A stretch of DNA of 64,000 nt from Tepidibacter hydrothermalis (GCF_029542625.1 NZ_CP120733.1:2170001-2234000), one strand, 5' to 3'. Counted from the stretch's first letter, positions 8,831 through 17,736 are shown. Numbers and translations are program-made. The notes: generated from the letters alone by a model not told the origin.

Positions 8831-9008
8831 TTTTATTTTCCTCCCTTACCATACACCTACTTATTTCACTACATTTATAAATAGACTAAATGCAATTAAT
8901 ATAGTATGTGATTTAATTATTATAAGTTAGTAAGCATATTAAGAATAATATGAATTAATATAATGACTATAAACCCAAAACAATCCTAATAATATGAGAA
9001 ATGCATGG

Positions 9009-9557
9009 CTAAAAATTGTAGTCAAAATAGTTATTAACAAAATCAGCCATAGAATGTTCCTCATCTTCTCGTCCAATACAATCTAAATCAAAATCATAAA
9101 AATACAAATATGCTATACTTTTTTTCTCTTCAGATGTTCCAATCATACCAAAAGATTTTGGATAGTGTGTATTAGATTTTTCATTTCTAGCCACGACTTT
9201 AAAAGTATAACTATTTATTAAAAATTCATGTTCAGGAATAATACCTTTATCTTTTTCTTCTAAAAAAGTATATTTTTCTTCTAATTTATCTTTTTCACTC
9301 TTATATATTTTATCATCATAGTTAACAATTAGAGCAACCGAATCCGATTGAAATATATACATTGATTTATGAGTATATTTGTATTCTATATCCTTATATT
9401 CAGGCAAATCATCAAGATTGGGCATAATGTCTTTTGCCTCTGAATCAATTGTGGTTCCGGTATTAAGATAATTTTTAATATTTGAACTTGACTTGCTACA
9501 GCTATTAAATAAAAAAAACAAAGCAATAAATATAACAATTAAATATTTTTTCCTCAT
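9009..9557 (-). CDS. Putative lipoprotein, 182 aa
   Basis: The signal sequence (KKYLIVIFIALFFLF) ends in a lipobox-like FNSC at residues 17-20, followed by a serine/asparagine-rich linker and a globular domain of about 140 residues. The C-terminal segment is acidic and aromatic (SIAYLYFYDFDLDCIGREDEEH). The ribosome site GGGAGAAGTG is well placed. It is first in its cassette, about 100 bp from the repeat at 9655-9742. Function is unknown. Confidence 0.75.
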   Translation of the reverse strand: MRKKYLIVIFIALFFLFNSCSKSSSNIKNYLNTGTTIDSEAKDIMPNLDDLPEYKDIEYKYTHKSMYIFQSDSVALIVNYDDKIYKSEKDKLEEKYTFLEEKDKGIIPEHEFLINSYTFKVVARNEKSNTHYPKSFGMIGTSEEKKSIAYLYFYDFDLDCIGREDEEHSMADFVNNYFDYNF

Positions 9558-9654
9558 TTTAAATCACTTCTCCCAAAACAAATTATCTTTTCTTCGTACT
9601 TTCTTACAGTTTCGAACCTTATATTTTTTCATATACTTTTCATTTATTTCCATT

Positions 9655-9742
9655 TATATATTACCATAATATAACAACAATTTCATGCTTACTGCCTATT
9701 TGTGCAATTAAAAACAGTAGCTTTGGTTGGCTACTGTTTTTA
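9655..9742 (+). repeat. Cassette repeat copy 8
   Basis: Box ATATTACCATAATATAAC, TATTTGTGCAA and a perfect AAAACAGTAGC/GCTACTGTTTT hairpin; the tail is truncated after TTTTTATG. Confidence 0.9.
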
Positions 9743-9803
9743 TGTTAGAACATATTTATATTTTAATAATTAAATACTTTAAATGATTTTAAAAACATAA
9801 ATT

Positions 9804-10946
9804 CTATTTAATTAATTTTTTCATCTCTAAATCACCTTTTCCATAAGATCTCGCTTCTGCCCATATAAAGTATAATTCATTTTTATATATTGTTCCTACT
9901 GCCCAACTTGATTCATCATATTTTATAGGCTTATAATTTAAAGGTCCATTATCTGCTTGAATCCAACTAGTTCCATCATATTTTTTTAATCTTACTTGTT
10001 TATCTTCTTCAAAAACAACATATAACTCATTATTATATTCTACAAAACTCGCACAAGATAGCATTTTAGATGATGTATAATTTAAAGAACCCTTATCTGC
10101 TTGTTCCCAATTAGTTCCATCATATTTTTTTACTCTTAATTGACCATCTTCTCTAAAGACAACATATAACTTATTATTATATACTGATAAATTAGGATAT
10201 GTTGCTGACTTTTTTGCATCATAATTGATTGTACCATTATCTACTGATGTCCAGTTTTTTCCATCATATTTTTTTACTTTTATCTTGTCATCTTGGCTCC
10301 AAGTAATATATAAGTTATTATTATATACTATAGCCTTTGCAAGATGAGAAAACCCTTCCTTATCTTCATTTAGAGAACCGTTATCTACTGATACCCAATT
10401 AGTTCCATTATACTTCTTCATTCTAACATGATATCCAAAGCCTTCAGAAGTTCCCCATTCACCCCACATAACATACAAATTGCTATCATAAACTATTAAT
10501 CTTGGTTTATTTGCATTTTCACGGCTATCATAATTTAAACAACCGTTATCTACTGATACCCAATTAGTTCCATTATATTTTTTCATCCTTATTTGAAAAT
10601 TGTTTCTTGCTTTACTTTCTTCCCAAGCAACATAAATTTCATTTTTATAAACTACTATACTTGGTGATCTAGTTTCTTGAGACTTATCATAATTTAAAGA
10701 GCCATTATCTATTTGTACCCAGTTGCTTCCATCATATTTTTTTACTCTTACTTGTCTATCTTCCCTAAACGCAACATACAGTTCATCATTATAGACTGTT
10801 GTAGTTGCATCATAAGCACTTGCCGATTCACTGAAATTTAAAGGTTCAAATTCTTGAAATTCAGTATTAGCAAAACTACTCCCAAAGCTTAAAATTACTA
10901 ATATAAAACTTAAAATTATAACATTAAATGATTTTATTTTTTTCAT
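9804..10946 (-). CDS. Secreted seven-blade propeller-like repeat protein, 380 aa
   Basis: A cleavable signal peptide (about residues 1-26, ending SFA-N) is followed by seven repeats of roughly 45-55 residues. Each contains Y-N-E/N-x-LYV-x-W/F, then VRVKKYDGTNW and V-DNGSLNYD. The spacing and aromatic pattern suit a beta-propeller that would be secreted or surface-located and could bind carbohydrate or protein, though no enzyme motif is visible. The repeats are also near-identical at DNA level in places (for example around 10375-10395 and 10545-10570), so copy number may vary. It is the only gene of its cassette. Confidence 0.85.
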   Translation of the reverse strand: MKKIKSFNVIILSFILVILSFGSSFANTEFQEFEPLNFSESASAYDATTTVYNDELYVAFREDRQVRVKKYDGSNWVQIDNGSLNYDKSQETRSPSIVVYKNEIYVAWEESKARNNFQIRMKKYNGTNWVSVDNGCLNYDSRENANKPRLIVYDSNLYVMWGEWGTSEGFGYHVRMKKYNGTNWVSVDNGSLNEDKEGFSHLAKAIVYNNNLYITWSQDDKIKVKKYDGKNWTSVDNGTINYDAKKSATYPNLSVYNNKLYVVFREDGQLRVKKYDGTNWEQADKGSLNYTSSKMLSCASFVEYNNELYVVFEEDKQVRLKKYDGTSWIQADNGPLNYKPIKYDESSWAVGTIYKNELYFIWAEARSYGKGDLEMKKLIK

Positions 10947-11106
10947 TTATTTTTACCCCCTTTATTTTTATACTTTACTAGCTTTTTAATTTAATTATAA
11001 GGATTCATTTTTAGAAATATATAAATTTCATTTTCCAATTTAAATATACCATTATAATCTCATATTAGCCTCCTTTTAATTGTCTTAATTACATATTTCT
11101 CAATAC

Positions 11107-11190
11107 CCTTTACCATATTATAGCACATCCTAGTATTTTTTGTATATTTTTGAAATAAAAAACAGAAACTTTACTTGGCTACTGTTTTAA
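11107..11190 (+). repeat. Cassette repeat copy 9, diverged
   Basis: CTTTACCATATTATAGCAC, TGTATATTTTTGAA and a degenerate hairpin (AAACAGAAACTTTACTTGG then CTACTGTTTT). It is the most diverged of the full copies. Confidence 0.8.
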
Positions 11191-11213
11191 ATATAATTCT
11201 TATCTAAGCATAA

Positions 11214-11693
11214 CTAACCTGGAAAATCTATTGCATATTTCTCATATTGTTTTAAAAAATCAATATATCTAGATTTAACCTCTTCAACATCACCATATAT
11301 TCCATTATTAGCTAAATGAAATTCATCGTCTAAGTACATCATCCATAAATAGCATTCTTCTTTATTATCTATTTGAAGAGATAGATATAGATGGTATAAC
11401 TCAGTTGAAATAACCTGTATCTTATTTGGATCTTTTATAATTTCTTTGTAGAATAATCCTAGTAAAATTTTAAGTGAAATTTCTTGATCAACTCCTACAC
11501 TAACTTCTTTAAGTTTAGAAATAATGTCTTCTGCTTTTTTGCTTCCCGAAAGCGAAAGTTCTATTATTGAAATATCTGGATTTTCTGATATCATTATCTC
11601 ATTATCAGCCCAATTTATTACATCTTTCTTAGTTATAAAACCACATGATAGTGCTAATCTATATAATTCAGCTTTTAGTTTTATATCTTCCAT
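11214..11693 (-). CDS. Hypothetical helical protein, 159 aa
   Basis: A soluble, acidic, mostly helical protein. Its N-terminal half (ALSCGFITKKDVINWADNEI then DISIIELSLSG) lines up with the 172-residue product at 12819-13337 (GLINYKHYYLWCDEII then PYWIIELATTK). The two look like distant members of one family sitting in neighbouring cassettes. Such small acidic proteins are often immunity-like, but no toxin gene is present and this is speculation. It follows the DUF2500-like gene by 26 bp. Confidence 0.65.
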   Translation of the reverse strand: MEDIKLKAELYRLALSCGFITKKDVINWADNEIMISENPDISIIELSLSGSKKAEDIISKLKEVSVGVDQEISLKILLGLFYKEIIKDPNKIQVISTELYHLYLSLQIDNKEECYLWMMYLDDEFHLANNGIYGDVEEVKSRYIDFLKQYEKYAIDFPG

Positions 11694-11719
11694 TTTTCTA
11701 AACCGTCCTTATCTTAAAA

Positions 11720-12091
11720 TTAATTTTCTCTATTCACATTAATATTTGTAATGTAGAAACTAAGATATTTATCTCCTTTAAAAGTTAACTCACCTATATT
11801 CCCCTCTAAAATAACTGCATACTGTTCAGGTAAAACTTCAAATTCTTTTTCTTCTCCATTTTCTAACTTAAATTTCATGTAGTGATGTATATGTACTACC
11901 GTGCCACTCTTAAGACCTCCTGTTGATGTAGGAATCATTTCTTTTGAAATTAACGTAGCAGCAATAGTTTGAGTAGGTTGTTTTTTATGCTTTCTAATCT
12001 TTCTTATTTCAAGAAATATCATAACTCCAATAAAAAGAATAGCTGGCCACATAAACATTATTAAAATCAAAGTTATTTTCCATGATGACAT
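11720..12091 (-). CDS. DUF2500-like membrane-anchored protein, 123 aa
   Basis: An N-terminal membrane helix (about residues 6-28) precedes a small beta domain. The pattern HYMKFKLENGEEKEFEVLPEQYAVILEGNIGELTFKGDKYLSFY fits my knowledge of the DUF2500 family: a strand pair with E-F-V, then Y-x-L-x-EGD-G-L-F-G. The domain probably faces the outside or periplasm-like zone. AGGGGGAATTTT precedes the ATG. It is first in a two-gene cassette. The family's function is unknown. Confidence 0.75.
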   Translation of the reverse strand: MSSWKITLILIMFMWPAILFIGVMIFLEIRKIRKHKKQPTQTIAATLISKEMIPTSTGGLKSGTVVHIHHYMKFKLENGEEKEFEVLPEQYAVILEGNIGELTFKGDKYLSFYITNINVNREN

Positions 12092-12172
12092 AAAATTCCC
12101 CCTAACAATATATACCTTATGTGAACTAAATTATTTATCGTGAATTTTTTAGATATAAATTTTATCCATACA

Positions 12173-12289
12173 GGTATATTTTACCATAATATTTCTCTTT
12201 TTTATATTTGTGCAAGGAAAAACAGTAGCTTTGGTTGGCTACTGTTTTTGTTGTTTATGTAGTTTGGCTAGGATTAGTTTTTTTGAAAT
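12173..12289 (+). repeat. Cassette repeat copy 10
   Basis: One of the two longest copies: box GTATATTTTACCATAATATT, TATATTTGTGCAA, a perfect hairpin, and a full tail ending ATGTAGTTTGGCTAGGATTA then GTTTTTTTGAAA. The tail touches the stop of the next gene. Confidence 0.95.
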
Positions 12290-12484
12290 TTAAGGTCTCC
12301 CACCTTGGCAATTAGGGCACTTTCGTTGCCAAATATCTGATCCATTTGATTTATACTTATAATTACAGTTTCTACATTCCATCCAATAAAACCATTGCAT
12401 ATGATCTGTTCCAGGCTCATCTGTACGTTCTAAATTCATTTGATTATTTCTATTTATAAATCCTGATTCAGTAGTTTTTTTCAA
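12290..12484 (-). CDS. Small zinc-ribbon protein, 64 aa
   Basis: Two cysteine pairs (CRNC and CPNC) separated by about 18 residues form a probable zinc ribbon, with conserved-looking GTDHMQWFYWMEC and GSDIWQRKCPNCQGG. I recall very similar small proteins in many bacteria near restriction or phage-defence genes, but that is memory, not a search. The start is TTG at 12484 behind GGGGGAAAATAAAC. It is the last gene of a three-gene cassette. Confidence 0.75.
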   Translation of the reverse strand: MKKTTESGFINRNNQMNLERTDEPGTDHMQWFYWMECRNCNYKYKSNGSDIWQRKCPNCQGGRP

Positions 12485-12536
12485 GTTTATTTTCCCCCTT
12501 ATCTTATGCTTTTTCTTACTAATAAGTGATTATTAA

Positions 12537-12653
12537 TTATTTTGCCACATAACTAAATTTTCTTCTAATATAAAGATTATGATCTTTATCTATTTTCCAA
12601 AAGAACTCTTTAGATTTTCCTAGTGTCTCTGATATGATCCAAGTATCATCCAT
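12537..12653 (-). CDS. Very small hypothetical protein, 38 aa
   Basis: The frame is open to 12725, but the ATG at 12653 has the ideal ribosome site AAAGGAGGATTATTTTT, giving a 38-residue basic, aromatic product (MDDTWIISETLGKSKEFFW). It sits between the zinc-ribbon gene and the 172-residue gene in one cassette. Function is unknown. Confidence 0.55.
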   Translation of the reverse strand: MDDTWIISETLGKSKEFFWKIDKDHNLYIRRKFSYVAK

Positions 12654-12818
12654 AAAAATAATCCTCCTTTTATTATCTTTAGTGAGAGAGTGTATAACAA
12701 GTACCAAACGCTCACTAAAACTCACCTATTTTCTTTTTATACTATTTTCCGTGTATAACATGTTAATAACTTTGTAAACATATCGTTGTTTAATAAAAAT
12801 ATGAAACATTTACCTTGT

Positions 12819-13337
12819 TTAATTTTTAACATATTTCTTAAAATAAGGCATAAATAAATTATAATGACTATATATTTCATCAATTTCAGACCTAAATTCG
12901 TTTTTTATATCTACTTGTTGTTTCTTCTCAATATCAACTGAATAATTCGAATCTTCATATTCATTTAATCTATAATAAAAATATTCACAGTCTAATTTTC
13001 CCCAATATCCTGCTCCATCTTTATAATTTCCTGCACTGAATAAAAAACTTGCCCAAGAAATTTGGCGTGTTTCATACTTTATAAATAAACAAGCAATATA
13101 CAATCCACTGCTATTATTAAATTCCTCAAATGGCTCTGAAAACACATATTTATTGACAATTGCAACTGCTGATGGTAGAAATTTTGTTGTAGCAAGTTCT
13201 ATTATCCAATATGGTGGATTATCTAATTTTTCTATTATTTCATCACACCATAAATAATAATGTTTGTAATTAATTAAACCAGTATCTAACATGATACCTA
13301 ATTTTCGTGCAAAATCTTTACTAATATTAAATTCCAA
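12819..13337 (-). CDS. Hypothetical helical protein, 172 aa
   Basis: A soluble protein with AAGGGAGGAAATAGT before the ATG. Its first half resembles the 159-residue product of the neighbouring cassette (11214-11693). The middle is aromatic (QISWASFLFSAGNYKDGAG, then CEYFYYRLNEYED). It is the first gene of a three-gene cassette driven from the repeat at 13531-13667. Function is unknown. Confidence 0.65.
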   Translation of the reverse strand: MEFNISKDFARKLGIMLDTGLINYKHYYLWCDEIIEKLDNPPYWIIELATTKFLPSAVAIVNKYVFSEPFEEFNNSSGLYIACLFIKYETRQISWASFLFSAGNYKDGAGYWGKLDCEYFYYRLNEYEDSNYSVDIEKKQQVDIKNEFRSEIDEIYSHYNLFMPYFKKYVKN

Positions 13338-13530
13338 TACTATTTCCTCCCTTCATTTTTATGTATATAATATTTTATAATTGCATACTTTACATTTTTT
13401 CATATAACTTACCTATAAGGATCTCTAATTGTTCCTTTAGCTTTTTATTTTCTTCTTCAACACTCAAATCTAGCTAAGTTTTTAAACATCACGAATTCTT
13501 TTCATGTATATAACTTTCACTTATTTCTAG

Positions 13531-13667
13531 GTGTATTTTACCATAATATAGCACAATTTTATACTTATTGTATATTTGTGCAATATAAAACAGTAGCTTT
13601 GGTTGGCTACTGTTTTGGTGGTTTGTGTTTATGTAGTTTGCTATGATTAGTATTTTTGAGAAGTTAC
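13531..13667 (+). repeat. Cassette repeat copy 11, best full copy
   Basis: All parts are present: box GTGTATTTTACCATAATATA, TATACTTATTGTATATTTG, a perfect hairpin, the GGTGGTTTGTGTTTATGTAG tail and CTATGATTAGTATTTTTGAG. It is a good query for database or genome searches. The 193 bp between it and the 172-residue gene hold no visible gene. Confidence 0.95.
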
Positions 13668-13710
13668 AAAAAGAACTCTCATAATTTACTCTATATATTT
13701 TATAATACAC

Positions 13711-13777
13711 ATGTTTTAAAATAATTCTAAATAAATAAGATTTATACATGTCTACACTATTTAAATAGACTATAGTC
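13711..13777 (+). repeat. Second repeat type, copy 2
   Basis: Matches 7163-7238; includes AATAATTCTAAATAA, CATGTCTACACTATTTAAAT and the nearby inverted pair AGACTATAGTCT. It sits between copy 11 and the next gene. Confidence 0.75.
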
Positions 13778-13796
13778 TAAAACAGTATTTTATTGT

Positions 13797-14390
13797 TTAA
13801 TCATCACGATGAATAAAATCATTCACAATACAGTCCCCAGGTTCTAATCTATCTTCATCAAGGTATAAGTTACGTTCTATCTCCCTATACACTCTATCTT
13901 CTTCTGTAAGTGTAGCCTTATGTGTCCTTTCTGTATATGATGGTGATAATTTATACTTCATTAATGATTTTCTATTATTATCTTGAATTGACTGTTTGTT
14001 ATCTTCGTCTCTTTCTCTCTTAAGCGTTTCTATTGCCAGTCTAGTAAACTCAACTATATCATCATATATACAAAAACAAACATCACATATTTCTACCGTC
14101 TTACAATTTATAGCATACAACTTTTCATCCATATGACTTAATTTTACTGAGTTTCGAATTAGCCTATCCAAAACAGGACGTATTCCATCTATCCAGGTGA
14201 TACCTACTTCTTCAAGTTCTTCAATCATCTCACCATATATGCAATCCATTCCTTGTGGCATATGTTTATAGTATTTATCTTTATTCTTCTTCATTAACTC
14301 ACATAGAACTTCATTGTACGTTATACCAATACCACATTCCATTCCTGCATATTTTTCTATTCTTTCATCTGTACCATGCATCTTTAACAT
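13797..14390 (-). CDS. Hypothetical protein, 197 aa
   Basis: A soluble, charged protein with a cysteine cluster at about residues 95-108 (CKTVEICDVCFC) that could bind metal. The acidic C-terminus (about 165-197) ends DCIVNDFIHRDD. The ATG at 14390 sits six bases from AAAGG; a GTG one codon upstream and an ATG four codons further in are alternatives. It is the only gene of its cassette. I do not recognise the family. Confidence 0.65.
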   Translation of the reverse strand: MLKMHGTDERIEKYAGMECGIGITYNEVLCELMKKNKDKYYKHMPQGMDCIYGEMIEELEEVGITWIDGIRPVLDRLIRNSVKLSHMDEKLYAINCKTVEICDVCFCIYDDIVEFTRLAIETLKRERDEDNKQSIQDNNRKSLMKYKLSPSYTERTHKATLTEEDRVYREIERNLYLDEDRLEPGDCIVNDFIHRDD

Positions 14391-14538
14391 CACTACCTTT
14401 CATACATATTATTTAAAACAAATACATTTAGACGAATTAGAACATTAATTCTAATTATATACAAAATATACTCATTTAGTATGATCACACTAAAGTGTTA
14501 AACAACACTGATATGTAAAAAGCTATCTGTTTCCATTT

Positions 14539-14637
14539 GTATTTTACCATAATATAGAATAATTTCATACTGCTTGTATATTTGTGCAGGAAAAAACAGT
14601 AGATTTGATTGGCTACTGTTTTGATTGTTTGTGTTTG
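14539..14637 (+). repeat. Cassette repeat copy 12
   Basis: Box GTATTTTACCATAATATAG, TATATTTGTGCAG, hairpin (loop changed to AGATTTGATTGG) and tail TTTTGATTGTTTGTGTTTG. The next 195 bp up to the SLH gene hold only AT-rich sequence with a possible plus-strand promoter (TTGTAA at 14761, TACACT at 14784, 17-base gap). Confidence 0.9.
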
Positions 14638-14831
14638 ACTATTAAATCAAAGTAACACTATTTACTAAATTGAATTATTGTTCTTTTTCAATAGGTTTAT
14701 CTTCTTTATAAATATTTCTTTTTTTAATTAAAATAATTAATTGTGAAAGAGAATAATAAATTGTAATTTATGTTAATATTATGTACACTAATATTGTATT
14801 GGTAAATTTCGGATGAAATAGGAGGAATTAT

Positions 14832-15872
14832 ATGAAAAAAATACTTACAACATTTTTAACAACAAGTATATTCTTTATGTGTTTTAGCTTTTCACATGGA
14901 GTTATAAGTAATTGGGCAAAAGATGATATAAGTAATATGAAGCAAAACAATTTAGTCCCAGAGAGTATCATAAGCCAAGACCATTTCCAAGATATGATAA
15001 CTCGTGAAGAGTTCGCAGAATTAGCAGTATTATTATACTCTAAAGCAAAGGAAATAGAAGTTGAAGAATTAATAGAAAAAGATTCAGAAGAACCTTTCCT
15101 TGATACAGATAATCCATACGTAGCAATTGCTTATAATGAGGGGATTGTAAACGGAACTTCTAAAGTAACTTTCAACCCAAGAGATAAGATAACTAGAGAA
15201 GCTATTGCTACAATGTTAAAAAGAGAGTTACAAGAATTAGGAAAAGATACAACTCCTAAAAAACAAGCTAATTACGACGATATGAACCAAGTAAGTGATT
15301 GGGCGAAGGACGGTTTAAATTACGCTACTCAAGAAGGAATAATAAACGGAGTAGGAAATAACCTTGTAGCACCTAAGCAAAACACTACAAGAGAACAAGC
15401 TATCGTAATGATGAGCAGAATAGCTAAAAACAACGGATGGATAGACGAAACAACTGAACTAGTTGAAAAACCTAACGTACCATCTAACGAGTATACTATC
15501 CAAGATGGATTTGCTATACCAAAGGATACTAAATTGGTTTATGTGGAAGTAGCAGGCAAAGGAAGTAGTTACTACTTATATGCATCAGTTGAAAGTAACA
15601 TGCCTGATGTTGATAAGCAAAAAGAATTACTAACTGGTTTATTGAATAGTAACCCAAATGTAATAAATAAGTCAGGAAAAGATTATGTATTAAAACAGTT
15701 TGATAGTTTATATGACCAACATCCTAAACACAAAGAGATACACGGTTGGTATTCACCTAATACAGACCCCAATAACGGTTCAGCAATGACTTATTCGCAT
15801 GATATGGGAAATGGATACAGCATAGAATTATCCGGAAGAAGTAGTCTATGTTTTAAAGTAATAGAAAATTAA
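14832..15872 (+). CDS. SLH-domain surface protein, 346 aa
   Basis: The signal peptide (about residues 1-23) is followed by three S-layer homology modules at roughly 26-75, 88-140 and 145-200, each with the W-A/N-D and ITREE/ITREA/TTREQ endings of the family. SLH modules hold proteins to cell-wall polymers. The C-terminal 145 residues form an unrecognised exported domain. TAGGAGGAATTAT precedes the ATG. It faces opposite to most cassettes, and its codons look slightly richer in G and C than its neighbours. It ends at its own terminator. Confidence 0.85.
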   Translation: MKKILTTFLTTSIFFMCFSFSHGVISNWAKDDISNMKQNNLVPESIISQDHFQDMITREEFAELAVLLYSKAKEIEVEELIEKDSEEPFLDTDNPYVAIAYNEGIVNGTSKVTFNPRDKITREAIATMLKRELQELGKDTTPKKQANYDDMNQVSDWAKDGLNYATQEGIINGVGNNLVAPKQNTTREQAIVMMSRIAKNNGWIDETTELVEKPNVPSNEYTIQDGFAIPKDTKLVYVEVAGKGSSYYLYASVESNMPDVDKQKELLTGLLNSNPNVINKSGKDYVLKQFDSLYDQHPKHKEIHGWYSPNTDPNNGSAMTYSHDMGNGYSIELSGRSSLCFKVIEN

Positions 15873-15957
15873 AAGATAATTAATGTAAATATATATGTTG
15901 TTTATAGCAATTTTACTATTAACTCCAAGATAGCACTACTACTTAGAGTTTAATGAA

Positions 15958-15990
15958 GGTGCAGATTTTTTATACTGCACCTCTTTTTTA
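15958..15990 (+). terminator. Terminator of the SLH gene
   Basis: GGTGCAG/CTGCACC stem with a ten-base loop, followed by CTCTTTTTT, 85 bp after the SLH stop codon. Confidence 0.85.
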
Positions 15991-16006
15991 TGCTTAGGAT
16001 AGACAC

Positions 16007-16040
16007 AAAAATGGTAGACACTTATTTTGGCTACCACATT
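16007..16040 (-). terminator. Hairpin after the 64-aa gene
   Basis: TGGTAG/CTACCA stem with flanking A and T stretches directly beyond the 64-residue gene's stop. Its layout imitates the cassette hairpin but the sequence differs. Confidence 0.5.
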
Positions 16041-16234
16041 TATTCTATCTTATTTTTAAGCATACTTAACTTTCTTAATAAACAATAAGTCTGTTGTCCA
16101 TGATTTTTAACATAATAGTCTACTAATCCCTCTAAATTAGCTATATCTTCTCCATTTACATCGATACTCCTATTTAATATATTAGATATTCCATTAAATA
16201 ATAAAAAATCAACTGTAGTATCTATTTCCATCAT
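16040..16234 (-). CDS. Small hypothetical protein, 64 aa
   Basis: A complete small gene behind a strong AGGAGGAAGAAATA ribosome site. The product is a helical soluble protein (TTVDFLLFNGISNILNRSID, then LEGLVDYYVKNHGQQTYCLL). It shares the cassette space with the convergent SLH gene. Function is unknown. Confidence 0.6.
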   Translation of the reverse strand: MMEIDTTVDFLLFNGISNILNRSIDVNGEDIANLEGLVDYYVKNHGQQTYCLLRKLSMLKNKIE

Positions 16235-16290
16235 TATTTCTTCCTCCTACATTTGTTGTTTATAGGAGTATTATTAACACTTTTGATATT

Positions 16291-16380
16291 ATTGTATACT
16301 TCTTATATATTTGTACAAAAACAGTAGCTTTGGTTGGCTTGTGTTTATGTAGTTTTTGTGTGGTTAGTTTTTCAGAAAGT
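16291..16380 (+). repeat. Cassette repeat copy 13, right arm deleted
   Basis: The left arm (ACAGTAGCTTTGGTTGGCT) runs straight into TGTGTTTATGTAG, so about 16 bp including the right hairpin arm have been lost. The promoter box is degenerate. The rest up to the next gene (16381-16558) is AT-rich without another feature except a possible TTTACA at 16486. Confidence 0.85.
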
Positions 16381-16558
16381 ATATAAAGAAGTTATTATAA
16401 TGATTATCTTTGTTTATTTTTTTATCTTTAGATTTATTATTTTCTTGTTTTAGACATTTAAGACACTTAAAAAAGATAGTTAAAGTTTACATGCATTATA
16501 TACAATTTATACAATAAACTGTAAAATAGTGATATACATTATTTAGGAGGTATACATT

Positions 16559-17395
16559 ATGAAAAAATATATAATATCTTTAACCCTTATTTTATCCTTA
16601 TGCTTTTTGTTTCCTTCGTTCGCAGATGAAAATATTAAATTAATCCTAAAAGAGCAGGAAATCCAGTTCCAAGATGCACAACCATTTATAGATAGAAATA
16701 ACAGAACTTTAGTTCCTGTTAGATTTATTTCTGAAACACTTGGTTGCAAAGTTGAGTGGGATGCTAAAAACCACACTGTACTAATTACAGGTAATAGCAA
16801 AGAAATAAAGTTGCCTGTAGGCTATAATTACGCAATAGTAGATGGAAAGAAAGTTGAGTTTGATACAAAAGCAGTAATAGTTCAAAACAGAACTTTTGTA
16901 CCACTAAGATTCATATCAGAAGCTTTTGATGCAAATGTTGTATATAACTACGAAAATAGACAACATGTTATAACTATCAAACTTGATAATTTTAATCTTA
17001 ATGATGATAGTTTTGTTGAAGGTGTTGTATCTATTGATAAGGCTATAAACAACTATGATAAAGCTGATATGACTAACATTAAAAAAGCTAAATATGTAAA
17101 AGATTTTACATTTAAGACTAATGGAACAAATGTTACAAATGTAAAAAGAATGAGTGGTTTTTTAGTTGTAGTATCTAAAGAAAATCATTGTCCTACAGTT
17201 GGCTTAATAGTTGATGGAAAAATATTTGATTCAGCATCAATGGATGCATCTGTTCTTAATGATGATGGAACATATTCTATTCCTTATGTTGGTCTAGAAA
17301 AAGAAAACATAGACAGAGCTGAATTCATTTGTTTTTATGGACACAATGATGATACTATGATTATTGTTAAGAATCCATTTAAAATTCAGGAATAA
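16559..17395 (+). CDS. Secreted protein with copper-amine-oxidase N-like domain, 278 aa
   Basis: A signal peptide (about residues 1-22, PSFA-D) is followed by a tandem stalk-type domain: RTLVPVRFISETLGCKVEWD (about 49-68) and RTFVPLRFISEAFDANV (about 116-132). This Cu_amine_oxidN1 domain is common on clostridial surface proteins and is not itself an enzyme. The C-terminal 140 residues form an unrecognised, strand-rich domain. GGAGGTATACATT precedes the ATG. It is the only gene of a reversed cassette. Confidence 0.85.
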   Translation: MKKYIISLTLILSLCFLFPSFADENIKLILKEQEIQFQDAQPFIDRNNRTLVPVRFISETLGCKVEWDAKNHTVLITGNSKEIKLPVGYNYAIVDGKKVEFDTKAVIVQNRTFVPLRFISEAFDANVVYNYENRQHVITIKLDNFNLNDDSFVEGVVSIDKAINNYDKADMTNIKKAKYVKDFTFKTNGTNVTNVKRMSGFLVVVSKENHCPTVGLIVDGKIFDSASMDASVLNDDGTYSIPYVGLEKENIDRAEFICFYGHNDDTMIIVKNPFKIQE

Positions 17396-17431
17396 GGAAA
17401 AGAGCTTAGATTTTAATCTATGCTCTTTTTT
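17396..17431 (+). terminator. Terminator of the stalk-domain gene
   Basis: AAGAGC...GCTCTT with inner TTAGAT/ATCTA pairing, then a T-run, immediately after the stop codon. Confidence 0.85.
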
Positions 17432-17540
17432 GTTGAATAATAAAGCTATTTATTATAAATATATCCTAAAATTTATGAAATATATCTTCATACCCCTAAT
17501 CCTTTTTGTTCCCATTTTAGACTTTACAACAACTTTTGCT

Positions 17541-17652
17541 TGTATAATTTTATACTTTTTGTATATTTGTGCAAAAAAACAGTAGCTTTGGGTGGCTACT
17601 GTTTTGATTGTTTGTGTTTATGTGATTTAATTGCGATTGGTGTTTTTGTTGG
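17541..17652 (+). repeat. Cassette repeat copy 14, no promoter box
   Basis: TGTATATTTGTGCAA, hairpin AAAACAGTAGC/GCTACTGTTTT and a long tail (TGATTGTTTGTGTTTATGTG, then GCGATTGGTGTTTTTG). The box is missing, in line with the plus-strand gene on its left. Confidence 0.9.
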
Positions 17653-17736
17653 TGTACATATAAACTATATCTCGATAATAAAATATATACTTTAGATTTT
17701 ACTATCTTTATAAAACAATTTATATTAGTGATAAAC

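Noticed and set aside
13489-13749. An 86-residue open frame on the minus strand
   Set aside because: It lies entirely in repeat copy 11 and the second repeat; its sequence is the translated repeat, and similar frames appear in other copies (for example 808-1020 and 17550-17801).
14832-15872. The SLH protein as the main S-layer protein
   Set aside because: It is only 346 residues, stands in an accessory cassette, and has a short unknown domain; main S-layer proteins are larger and lie in core loci.
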